This document shows positions 12,259-19,159 of a stretch of 22,624 nt of DNA, in pieces (within the stretch, counting starts at the first letter, position 1; each line of letters begins with the position of its first letter). The translations under genes were made by a program, and so were the position numbers. The stretch covers positions 1-22,624 of the IMG/VR virus record IMGVR_UViG_3300030116_003998, one strand, 5' to 3'. The notes under the pieces are model-generated. The model worked only from the letters and a program-made list of their open reading frames with translations, was not told where the DNA came from and did not search any database. This stretch comes from a virus.

Positions 12259-13137
12259 ATGGACAAGGAAAAACATAAAAAATTAATCAAAGACTTCCCT
12301 AAAAGTGTGGTAAAACCTGCACCAAAGGGTAAGTTTGGGGACTATGTACCCCATCACATATACACACAACGACTTGTTGATGTGATACCAGGAGAGTACA
12401 ACTTCTTTTACGAAGTTATCAGAGGTAAAGATAATTCTATTGTTGGTGCAAAATGCACACTCATTATAGAAGGACTAGGTACAGTAGACGAAGTAGGAGA
12501 TGTTGATATGAATGCAATGAATAGAAACATTACCGAAAGCGAGATACTTAAACTAGCTGTATCAGATGGTATTAAAAGATGTTGTATGAGATTTGGAATA
12601 GGTCTAGAGCTATGGACAGGGGGGACAACAGAGGAAGAACACTATGCCTCTGAAAAAAAAACTCAACCTAACGCGGTGAAACCACCCTCAGTTCCAGTAA
12701 AATCAGATGCAGATAAGTCGCAGGATAGCCTTTCTCCTGCCGTTGAGACCAAGGCTTCTTCTGCATCGCAAGATAGTTCTAATCCTATAAAGGTATTAGA
12801 AGATGCAAACTTTTCTACAAAAGACTTGAATCATCCTAACGGAAAAAAAGCTATTGATGAAAATGGGTTGTGGTGTCCTTGTGGAGTAAAAGTAAATTAC
12901 ATTCCAGAATCACAAAAGACATCTGCAAAAGGACCTGACTTTAGATGTTCTGCTATGGGACAGTGTGAGGTAGGTGATGTAGTTGACGGTAAAAGATTTG
13001 CTAAATCTTGGTGGATAGTTGACTATAAAAAAGAAACACCAAAGATATGGAGTTACTACGTACAAGCTCTCAATGGTGTAGTGATGCCTACTGCAAAAGG
13101 TATGGATGATATTAAAGAAGGTGAAGCTCCTTTCTAA
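12259..13137 (+). CDS. Rad52-like single-strand annealing protein with zinc ribbon
   Basis: I chose the ATG at 12259, 5 bases after AAGGAG; a GTG two codons upstream is less likely. Residues 25-120 match the Rad52/Sak-type pattern: YVPHHIYTQRLVDVIPGEYN, a hydrophobic strand, then SDGIKRCCMRFGIGLELW near 102-119. A flexible Ser/Pro/Lys linker follows, then a Cys cluster (CPCG, later C-x5-C) that fits a zinc ribbon, and an acidic tail ending EGEAPF. The tail resembles the acidic Phe-ending tip of bacterial SSB, which recruits repair proteins. The protein would anneal single strands during phage recombination or replication, with the metallophosphoesterase upstream as possible end-processing partner. 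Confidence 0.75.
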   Translation: MDKEKHKKLIKDFPKSVVKPAPKGKFGDYVPHHIYTQRLVDVIPGEYNFFYEVIRGKDNSIVGAKCTLIIEGLGTVDEVGDVDMNAMNRNITESEILKLAVSDGIKRCCMRFGIGLELWTGGTTEEEHYASEKKTQPNAVKPPSVPVKSDADKSQDSLSPAVETKASSASQDSSNPIKVLEDANFSTKDLNHPNGKKAIDENGLWCPCGVKVNYIPESQKTSAKGPDFRCSAMGQCEVGDVVDGKRFAKSWWIVDYKKETPKIWSYYVQALNGVVMPTAKGMDDIKEGEAPF

Positions 13138-13292
13138 TGTTGTATGGAACAGAGAAAGTGTTTTTCAATACATGCATAGATTGTTTTAAAACTTATTTAC
13201 ATGAGTTACAAGCATATAAAGGACTATGCGAAGAATGTGAAAGGGCTTTTGGAGAAAGGATGAATGATGTCGCAAGAGGAAACAATAGCTAG
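13137..13292 (+). CDS. 51-residue zinc-ribbon protein
   Basis: The frame starts MLYGTEKVFFNTCIDCFKTY and continues to CEECERAF, giving two CxxC knuckles about 16 residues apart. Its start shares one base with the previous stop (TAATG), and its end overlaps the next gene by 29 bases. It is likely a nucleic-acid-binding or protein-binding ribbon. The overlap is long, so it may be shorter in reality, but there is no alternative stop. Confidence 0.62.
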   Translation: MLYGTEKVFFNTCIDCFKTYLHELQAYKGLCEECERAFGERMNDVARGNNS

Positions 13293-13527
13293 ATTACTAA
13301 CAGAAAACAGAAGAGGTGTCTGTGGTACAACATTCTTACAACATTACATCCCAAGATTTGGTGGTCATATATATAATTTAAGACACGACAAAAATTGGGA
13401 TATAGTAAAAGAGCGTTGTGATTTACACGAACACAAGAATACTCAATGGAAATACAGATTAATTAAGAGTGATACAATCAACTACGATGTAGAAGAAAAT
13501 CAAAATTATTCTTTTAATTTGTATTAA
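13264..13527 (+). CDS. 87-residue small HTH-like protein
   Basis: The segment RRGVCGTTFLQHYIPRFGGH then IYNLRHDKNWDI resembles a small helix-turn-helix domain seen in short phage proteins, where a Gly-Cys turn is followed by R...I..LR. Two adjacent ATG codons could serve as starts (13264 and 13267), both behind GGAGAAAGG. It is the last rightward gene, and its TAA overlaps the stop of the leftward holin-like gene. A DNA-binding or transcriptional role is likely but not shown. Confidence 0.7.
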   Translation: MMSQEETIARLLTENRRGVCGTTFLQHYIPRFGGHIYNLRHDKNWDIVKERCDLHEHKNTQWKYRLIKSDTINYDVEENQNYSFNLY

Positions 13528-13814
13528 CTACTAATTTGTTTTTTAGCGTAAGTTTTGACAACTGCTAACGCAGCACCACCACCAGCTAGTAATGCTAATT
13601 GAATTGCATCAGCATCTACACCAGCTAATGGAGCAACTACTAAAGCACCTATGAACGCTTCAACGAAGGTCCATACAGTTCTTTCCAGCATATCTTTGAG
13701 GTCTTCACTCATTTTATAACTCCATGCATCATTCCAAGGAGTCCACCATAAGTCCTTCTTGAACTTACCCTCTTGGTTTCTTCTTCTATTATTCTTCTCG
13801 AATAAATCTGACAT
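13524..13814 (-). CDS. holin, two membrane spans
   Basis: This 96-residue protein has a charged N-terminus with a Trp-rich patch (LWWTPWNDAWSY), one span at about 46-63 and a second at about 70-87, with a short basic tail. That is the layout of small phage holins. It follows the lysin gene, sharing one base, and completes the leftward late unit. The Ala/Gly/Val-rich spans are similar to holins of actinobacterial phages. Its stop overlaps that of the convergent rightward gene. Confidence 0.72.
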   Translation of the reverse strand: MSDLFEKNNRRRNQEGKFKKDLWWTPWNDAWSYKMSEDLKDMLERTVWTFVEAFIGALVVAPLAGVDADAIQLALLAGGGAALAVVKTYAKKQISS

Positions 13815-14410
13815 TATGTTATTACCTTTCCACTAAGTTTTGATTTGATAGTAAGTACATTACCATTTATTTCTTGTAATTTTTCATATACAGAATCAGC
13901 TAGTACAAGATGGTCTTTAGATTTGTTGTCCACTTCAGGTGTACCTGCTAATAATTTATTAATAGTTGTATATTCTATTGTTACTTTTTTACCTTGTAGT
14001 AGTTGACCTGCAACTTTTGCATACATTTTTTTGTAAGCTAATGTACTGCTACCAATAAATCCATCTTTTGATACTTCTAAATCTTGTTGTGTTTCCCCAA
14101 CAATAAGGCAACCTGATGTATGTTCATCAGTGTTACCTGTGTGAATTAAGATATAAGTAAAGTTTGGTACGTCTTGTACATGGAGCATACCATAGTGTGC
14201 ATTCTTATATCTTTCTGAATACTTGGCATGAAAGCCACCTGTTTTTCTAAATTCAATATCATATGTACCTTCTGGTATGCAAGTTTCGTGCATAACTTTT
14301 ACTGCTTGATACTGGTCTTCTAATGTATAGCATTCAAATATGCCGTCAATAAACAACAGACCATTAGTTGCATCTGTGCCGAACTGTGTTCTAACTACTT
14401 GTAATTTCAT
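13814..14410 (-). CDS. DUF5675-like lysin, YkuD-type motif
   Basis: The 198-residue protein has IPEGTY at 45-50, VPNF and ILIHTGN around 81-93, and TSGCLIVG at 98-105. The H...TSGC arrangement is the hallmark of DUF5675 proteins and resembles the His/Cys active site of L,D-transpeptidase (YkuD) enzymes, which act on peptidoglycan cross-links. With a holin directly downstream, a role as endolysin or cell-wall enzyme is reasonable. The C-terminal 60 residues form a helical tail. The start has GGAG just upstream. It has no signal peptide, so holin-dependent release is expected. Confidence 0.72.
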   Translation of the reverse strand: MKLQVVRTQFGTDATNGLLFIDGIFECYTLEDQYQAVKVMHETCIPEGTYDIEFRKTGGFHAKYSERYKNAHYGMLHVQDVPNFTYILIHTGNTDEHTSGCLIVGETQQDLEVSKDGFIGSSTLAYKKMYAKVAGQLLQGKKVTIEYTTINKLLAGTPEVDNKSKDHLVLADSVYEKLQEINGNVLTIKSKLSGKVIT

Positions 14411-14552
14411 TTTTCTTCTCCACTCCTTCTAACCAAGAGATGTGTACTCTTGAACCATCATCTAGTATAACCCAAACATGGTCTTCTTCTTTGTCTTTAT
14501 TTACCAACACTACCATATTTACAATCACATATAGAAACATTTGTGTACCCAT
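14391..14552 (-). CDS. small protein upstream of the lysin (start uncertain)
   Basis: The frame from ATG at 14552 gives 53 residues: MGTQMFLYVIVNMVVLVNKD, then a segment DHVWVILDDGSRVHISWLEG. The second half looks genuinely coding, a small beta-rich domain. A start further in (GTG or TTG near VLVNKD) is possible. Another frame on the same strand (to 14497, containing HPNGYTNVSICDC) competes for the first part, so the start is unclear. The ribosome binding site of the lysin lies inside this gene. Confidence 0.5.
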   Translation of the reverse strand: MGTQMFLYVIVNMVVLVNKDKEEDHVWVILDDGSRVHISWLEGVEKKNEITSS

Positions 14553-14576
14553 TTGGGTGCTTAAATGTTCTACACT

Positions 14577-14759
14577 TTACTTTCGGAAGCCTATTGTTAG
14601 TAACCATATACCTAATGTTATTATAGTGGCTAACCCAGTTACTTGCTGGGCAGAACCAGTTAGTGTAAGCGTAGCTATAACTAAACCAACCAAAGTCCAA
14701 CTTAGGTTAAGAGTTTCTTTTATAGCTTCTACAAACCAATTCCATAATTTCTTTATCAT
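14577..14759 (-). CDS. 60-residue membrane protein, holin-like
   Basis: There are two predicted spans: TLVGLVIATLTLTGSA (about 22-37) and TGLATIITLGIWLLTIGF (about 41-58), after an amphipathic Trp-containing N-terminus. The size and layout fit a holin or antiholin, making a pair with the 13524-13814 protein. The ATG overlaps the stop of the 644-residue secreted protein by ATGA, which would couple the two. Which of the two membrane proteins forms the lesion cannot be told from sequence. Confidence 0.7.
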   Translation of the reverse strand: MIKKLWNWFVEAIKETLNLSWTLVGLVIATLTLTGSAQQVTGLATIITLGIWLLTIGFRK

Positions 14760-16690
14760 ATTTGTCTCCTAAAAACAAATGCAGCCATACTTGCTATTCT
14801 AGTCAGAATAACTGGGACTACCACTTCTTGTGCTTTTTCTTTTTGGTCTTGTGTCATATCATCTCCTATACTTCCAATACTTATATCTTCAAAATCTATA
14901 TCAACAAAAGTTTCTATTGGATTTTCTATAAATGTTTCGAACTGCACTTCAGTAACAACATCAGCAAGTGTATAGTTTTCTACATCTGCATTCTCTACAG
15001 CTCTTTCAACATATTCTTCTACAGCTTCAGCAACTACCTCATCTTCTTTAACAGCCTCAGCAATAATCTCTACATCTTCAGCTTGGACTTGTAGTACTTC
15101 TGCAACAACTTCTACTTGTTCTTCGGTTAATTCTTCTACGTTTTCTATTGCTTCTTCTACAACAGCTTGAACAACTTCTTGTACTTCTTCAGTAGCTTGG
15201 TCTAAATTTTGTACACCAATGTCATTGACTTGTTCTATAACTTCTATTGCTTCTTCAGTAGTAACTTCTTCTATAACAATATCTTCAATAACTTCTTCTA
15301 CTTCTGCTACTTCTTCAGCTACTTCTTCTTCAGTAAGTTCTAAAGGTTCTTTAATATCTTCTTGTTCACTCTTGATTTCGATATCTTCTTCTTGAATTTC
15401 TTCCTCTCTGATATCGTCATCTCCTGGTATCTCTTCGTCCAACTCATCTTCTATTTCTTCTTCCTCAAATTCTGTATCCCAGTCATCAAATTCTGTTTCT
15501 TCAGGTATATCAACCATCTCAATCTCCAAGTCAATATCCACTTCAAATTCTTCTTCAATGATAAAATCTTCTTCGATAGTTTCAAGTTCTTCAACTTCAT
15601 CTTCAAGTTCCAACTCAAGTACCACATCATCATCTTTAGGAAGCTCTCCTTTGGTATCGTATTCTTCTTCATTATCTTTTATTATAACTTCTTCTTCAGT
15701 TTCTTCTTCTGGTATATCACAATCACCACGCTCTATTTGTGCATCTGTCATATAACAACCAAACATTTCTTCATTCAATTTACGCTCATTATCTCTTTCA
15801 ACTGTTCCATCTTCTATTTCATGCTCTTCATATTCTGAGACAGTACCATCATCCATTACAACTTCTACCTTTACAGGCTCAGGGGGCGGTGGCGGTATGT
15901 AAGGCTCTGGTTCTGGTTCTGGTTCTGGAGGTGGCGGTAATGTAGTAGTTGTTGTAGTTGGTTGTATGTATTTAAATGATATATTATCTAACAAAGACCA
16001 ATCATTAATTGTTATTGTAAAACTTTCTATGAATGTTTCTAATGTGTCGTAAATGTTGTAAACAACATCTTCAAACATATTTTCTATATCTGTATTGTCT
16101 TGACCTTCTAAAACATTTACTTGTGTAGTTTCATCAGTATGTGTGTATGTAACTGTGCCATCATTATTTAATGCACCAATTCTAAAACCTACTTCATATA
16201 TATCTATTTGAAGTTCTTCTTCATCTACTGTTGTTGTTTCAGGTAATGTAAATGTATAGTCATTACTATCATTTCCATGTTGGAAATAATGTAAGTTCAT
16301 ATGAAAATCTTCCATACCACAACAATTCCAATTACCATTGCTGTGTTTATCGTCTATTTGTATATTATTTTCTACTTCATTACCCTGACTATCTAGCTCG
16401 TCTTCAGGTATTACTATGTCTGTAGTCTGTTCATATGTTTCAGGAACAGTTGTAGTCGTAGTAGTAGTTGTTGTAGTGTTATCTTCAGGAACAGTTGTAG
16501 TCGTAGTTGTTTCTTCTGGTCCATCAAATGTTTCTATTTCTTCTACTTCTCCTGGGATAGTCGTAGTAGTAGTATCAGGTACAGTAGTGGTAGTAGTAGT
16601 TGTAGTATCTGTATCATTAGCTAATGCCTTTATAGGCATTATAACAAGTAACAGTATTAACCACCATTGCAGCAACCGTGTCCGCAGCAT
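14756..16690 (-). CDS. secreted, Thr-rich and very acidic 644-residue membrane-anchored protein
   Basis: Residues 1-24 are a Sec signal peptide (basic start, WWLILLLVIMP core, cleavage after ALA). Next come poly-Thr repeats ending in VP (about 29-90), then a domain with two Cys (NCCGMEDF), a Pro/Glu hinge around 250-272, and a long region dominated by Glu and Asp. After about residue 480 a series of regular helical repeats (EEQVEVVAEVLQVQAEDVEI type) leads to a hydrophobic segment VVVPVILTRIASMAAFVF and a basic RRQI end. This is the layout of an exported protein anchored at its C-terminus, with about 590 residues outside. T(n)VP tracts are typical of surface proteins of low-GC marine actinobacteria. 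AGGAGG lies 9-10 bases before the ATG. It sits inside the lysis block. Function is unknown; superinfection exclusion or surface modification is conceivable. Confidence 0.85.
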   Translation of the reverse strand: MLRTRLLQWWLILLLVIMPIKALANDTDTTTTTTTTVPDTTTTTIPGEVEEIETFDGPEETTTTTTVPEDNTTTTTTTTTTVPETYEQTTDIVIPEDELDSQGNEVENNIQIDDKHSNGNWNCCGMEDFHMNLHYFQHGNDSNDYTFTLPETTTVDEEELQIDIYEVGFRIGALNNDGTVTYTHTDETTQVNVLEGQDNTDIENMFEDVVYNIYDTLETFIESFTITINDWSLLDNISFKYIQPTTTTTTLPPPPEPEPEPEPYIPPPPPEPVKVEVVMDDGTVSEYEEHEIEDGTVERDNERKLNEEMFGCYMTDAQIERGDCDIPEEETEEEVIIKDNEEEYDTKGELPKDDDVVLELELEDEVEELETIEEDFIIEEEFEVDIDLEIEMVDIPEETEFDDWDTEFEEEEIEDELDEEIPGDDDIREEEIQEEDIEIKSEQEDIKEPLELTEEEVAEEVAEVEEVIEDIVIEEVTTEEAIEVIEQVNDIGVQNLDQATEEVQEVVQAVVEEAIENVEELTEEQVEVVAEVLQVQAEDVEIIAEAVKEDEVVAEAVEEYVERAVENADVENYTLADVVTEVQFETFIENPIETFVDIDFEDISIGSIGDDMTQDQKEKAQEVVVPVILTRIASMAAFVFRRQI

Positions 16691-16703
16691 TCCATATAAC
16701 CTC

Positions 16704-16889
16704 CTACATTAATGCGTTGACTAACACCACCAATGCAGACCCTGCAACTAACCAACCGCTTAGTTCTTGCCTTGAAATTTTTGAGTTTACTTTTTCGTGT
16801 AGTAAATCTATTCTTTCATTTGTTTTTTCTTGAGTTTCAATAATTATATTTAAAAGTTCTTTATTAGTGTATCCGTTGCCGTTGTTCAT
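16704..16889 (-). CDS. 61-residue coiled-coil membrane protein (XhlA-like)
   Basis: A helical, charged segment TNERIDLLHEKVNSKISRQE leads into a C-terminal span GWLVAGSALVVLVNALM. This coil-plus-span layout is typical of XhlA-type phage lysis accessory proteins. Its start overlaps the upstream gene by ATGA. It precedes the secreted acidic protein, whose AGGAGG ribosome binding site overlaps the stop of this gene. Confidence 0.7.
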   Translation of the reverse strand: MNNGNGYTNKELLNIIIETQEKTNERIDLLHEKVNSKISRQELSGWLVAGSALVVLVNALM

Positions 16890-17011
16890 ATAATAAAATC
16901 CCAGTCCTCTTCATCATAGTGGTCTGGTACTTTTGGAACAGCAAATTTATCTAGCCAAACAAAAAATTTTTGACAAAAATATCCTAGTATAAATCCAATT
17001 ATATAATCCAT
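16886..17011 (-). CDS. 41-residue membrane peptide
   Basis: The frame MDYIIGFILGYFCQKFFVWL is a single N-terminal membrane span followed by an acidic tail (VPDHYDEEDWDFII). Its TGA overlaps the next ATG (ATGA). No strong ribosome binding site is seen. It is part of the small-membrane-protein block near the lysis genes and may help in lysis timing. Confidence 0.6.
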   Translation of the reverse strand: MDYIIGFILGYFCQKFFVWLDKFAVPKVPDHYDEEDWDFII

Positions 17012-17023
17012 CAACGGATTATA

Positions 17024-17752
17024 TCATGCCTTCCGAAAATTTCTAAGATAACCGCTCTTAAATGTTCCATGTATGGTTAAATAATTTTTATTAAAATATT
17101 TTTTTGCTTCTTCATCTTCTGTATATTTAGTAACTTCTAGTTCAAGTTCATCAGTTCTTTTAAAAGGTACATAAACACACAGAGGTGTATGTTGTGGTAT
17201 TAATATTTTTTTATTGTATTCTTTTATTGCTATTTGTATATTAAGTTCATTTATAATATCAGTCTTTATTACACCATACATACTTTCCCAATCTTGATTT
17301 TTATCAAACAAATAAGTCATAGGTATCTGCCTACATGAATAACCAGGAGGTGTCATAATGTACATAGGAAATTGCATCTTTAGTATTTTTACAATACCTG
17401 CACTCGAAGGTAAATGTTCTGCCATTTGCATGTCAGCATGTCCTTGTATAAATTCTGCACCTCCTGTGTTGTGTGCCGAATCAATATCATAAATTCTGTT
17501 AGTTTCCCATGTATATGAACCATCTTCTTTTACTTCAATAACTACATCAACAGGTGTGGTAATTACATAACCTTCTTTAAATATATCTAAAAATGATGGA
17601 CAAGTTTGCACAGTTTTATTTTTAGGATAATCATAATTAGGAATGTTTTTGTACCACTCAGGAATATACTCTCTCATAGGTTTTGGGTGTAAGTCTTTGT
17701 TGTAATAAACCATGTCAGAAAACATAGCAAATTTTATTTTATTCTTCTTCAT
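17024..17752 (-). CDS. 242-residue phage protein of unknown function, paralogue A
   Basis: It begins MKKNKIKFAMFSDMVYYNKD and has an early IPEWYKNIPNYD segment, a CPSFLDIFKEGYVI stretch and a MTPPGYSCRQIPMTY region followed by an acidic-beta portion. The same order (PQWYKD, CPAI, GVVIPAWTDMQ, TPKGYGTHFYDPF) appears in the next gene upstream, so the two are paralogues made by duplication. Such proteins occur in other marine phages near tail genes, by my recollection; no enzymatic motif is visible. It overlaps the paralogue by 14 bases. It could be a structural or modifying tail-associated protein. Confidence 0.8.
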   Translation of the reverse strand: MKKNKIKFAMFSDMVYYNKDLHPKPMREYIPEWYKNIPNYDYPKNKTVQTCPSFLDIFKEGYVITTPVDVVIEVKEDGSYTWETNRIYDIDSAHNTGGAEFIQGHADMQMAEHLPSSAGIVKILKMQFPMYIMTPPGYSCRQIPMTYLFDKNQDWESMYGVIKTDIINELNIQIAIKEYNKKILIPQHTPLCVYVPFKRTDELELEVTKYTEDEEAKKYFNKNYLTIHGTFKSGYLRNFRKA

Positions 17753-18485
17753 CTAATATCTTCTTTGTTCTACGCCAATTACCACTTACAGTATTACTGA
17801 TAGCATTGTTTCTGTCATGTATGTAATGTTTTTCTTCAGAATAATCATGTACATATAATTTTGTCTTATTAGATTTTTTATATACAGATGCTACAACTAA
17901 TGGTTCTCCTGCTTTTACAGCAACTAATTTACTTTCTTTTGGTACATCTACATTATTAAACTCGAATGGAAAATTAACCTCGTGCCATATATCTGTTTCT
18001 ACTCTTCCAGGTAGCAATCTAATGTTGTTTCTATGATGATAAAAAGGGTCATAAAAATGTGTGCCATAACCTTTAGGTGTTACAAACATATATGGAGAAC
18101 TAAGTTTTAATACTCCGACTTGCTCAATATCCCATAATCCCATACCAGTTAATTGTCTTTGGTCTTGATTGTCTAAGAATTGTTCATTGAAAGCAACGCT
18201 ATGTCCTGCACTAACATACCACTCAACCACACCATTTTGATTTACTACAATTTGCATATCAGTCCATGCAGGAATTACCACACCATCTACTAAGTAATCT
18301 TGTATTGCAGGACATTGTTTAGCATGTTTTTGTATTAAGGGATTTACAATAACATCATCTAAAGTAACATAATTAGGTTTTCTATCTTTGTACCATTGAG
18401 GTAAAAATTTATTTGCTGCTACTGGTGGGTAAGCATCTAGTAGTATTTCAAATTCTTTTTTTATTGGATATATGTTAAGTTCTAT
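17739..18485 (-). CDS. 248-residue phage protein, paralogue B, probably starting at ATA
   Basis: The frame is open to 18485 and homology to paralogue A (PQWYKDRKP, CPAIQDYLVDG, IPAWTDMQ) begins well before the first GTG (18281), so a start there would cut off the conserved N-terminus. No ATG, GTG or TTG exists upstream before an in-frame stop. The codon ATA at 18485-18483 follows AGGAG by 7 bases and overlaps the previous stop as ATAG, the same geometry as the ATGA overlaps elsewhere. An ATA start, or a recent ATG-to-ATA mutation, is the simplest reading; this makes the protein 248 residues, close to the 242 of paralogue A. The remainder carries the paralogous TPKGYG region and a beta-rich C-terminal half. 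Confidence 0.7.
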   Translation of the reverse strand: MELNIYPIKKEFEILLDAYPPVAANKFLPQWYKDRKPNYVTLDDVIVNPLIQKHAKQCPAIQDYLVDGVVIPAWTDMQIVVNQNGVVEWYVSAGHSVAFNEQFLDNQDQRQLTGMGLWDIEQVGVLKLSSPYMFVTPKGYGTHFYDPFYHHRNNIRLLPGRVETDIWHEVNFPFEFNNVDVPKESKLVAVKAGEPLVVASVYKKSNKTKLYVHDYSEEKHYIHDRNNAISNTVSGNWRRTKKILDEEE

Positions 18486-18685
18486 AGCAAATCTCCTAAC
18501 ACTAATAATCTTGGTAATGTACTTTGATTAGTTGTTATATTAAGACCATTGTATATAGTTCTTAAAGCAATAGGTAGGTTACCATTTTGATTTGGTTTTA
18601 AATCTACTTGCCATTGAAAAGGTATCTCAACAGTTGTAACAAATGTTTTTACATTGCTTTCATAGTGTGTAAGTATAAATGCCAT
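18482..18685 (-). CDS. 67-residue hypothetical protein
   Basis: It begins MAFILTHYESNVKTFVTTVE and is rich in beta-type residues and Asn, as in small tail-associated proteins. AAAGGTGG lies upstream of the ATG. Its stop overlaps the presumed ATA start of paralogue B. No family is recognised. Confidence 0.68.
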   Translation of the reverse strand: MAFILTHYESNVKTFVTTVEIPFQWQVDLKPNQNGNLPIALRTIYNGLNITTNQSTLPRLLVLGDLL

Positions 18686-18703
18686 GTTCCACCTTTATTT
18701 AAA

Positions 18704-19159
18704 TTATTCTGTATCTTCTACCCAAGCTCCATCAATCCAACTATAACTCTTACCATCTGTTGGATATGCTTCTGTTGCTTCCCATGCTGTATCCCAAGAT
18801 GTTGTATCTTCATTCCATATATAACCTTTTAAGGCAGGGATTGCATCATAGTCTGCAGGGTAATCTACTGGTGGTTGCCATACATCATTTTCATCAAGTG
18901 TCCATGATGGATAATCTGCAGGTCTTATAAATTTATCTTTTTCAGCGTTATATGTGCCACCTATTGCAGCATAAGAACCTCTGACATTTGCATTGTAAGA
19001 AGTTTGTACCCAGTTTGTATCATCTCCATGTAAACCTTTTAAAAATGCTACGCCTAAACTTTCTTGTTCATCTCCATTTTCATCAGTAATGATATCATTA
19101 TTAACTACATGTACTGATAAGACTACATTGTTTTCATCAAGTTTTGCAAAGTGTGCCAT
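18704..19159 (-). CDS. 151-residue tail-fibre-associated protein
   Basis: It begins MAHFAKLDENNVVLSVHVVN and contains SYNANVRGSYAAIGGTY and a WTLDENDVWQPPVDYP segment. This pattern recurs in marine phage proteins encoded next to tail fibres, where a short beta-rich domain is thought to cap or decorate the fibre. It shares one base with the glycine-rich fibre gene upstream, supporting joint translation. Precise role unknown. Confidence 0.78.
   Translation of the reverse strand: MAHFAKLDENNVVLSVHVVNNDIITDENGDEQESLGVAFLKGLHGDDTNWVQTSYNANVRGSYAAIGGTYNAEKDKFIRPADYPSWTLDENDVWQPPVDYPADYDAIPALKGYIWNEDTTSWDTAWEATEAYPTDGKSYSWIDGAWVEDTE

Noticed and set aside
14497-14700. 67-codon minus-strand frame ending with HPNGYTNVSICDC
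   Set aside because: More than half lies antiparallel in frame to nothing but overlaps the clear membrane protein at 14577-14759. The last 30 residues look protein-like and may compete for the start of the 14391-14552 gene, but no good start was found.
15362-16712. Long plus-strand frames rich in Phe, Ser or Val opposite the secreted acidic protein
   Set aside because: They are mirror images of Glu/Asp- and Thr-rich codons on the other strand and have no start signals.
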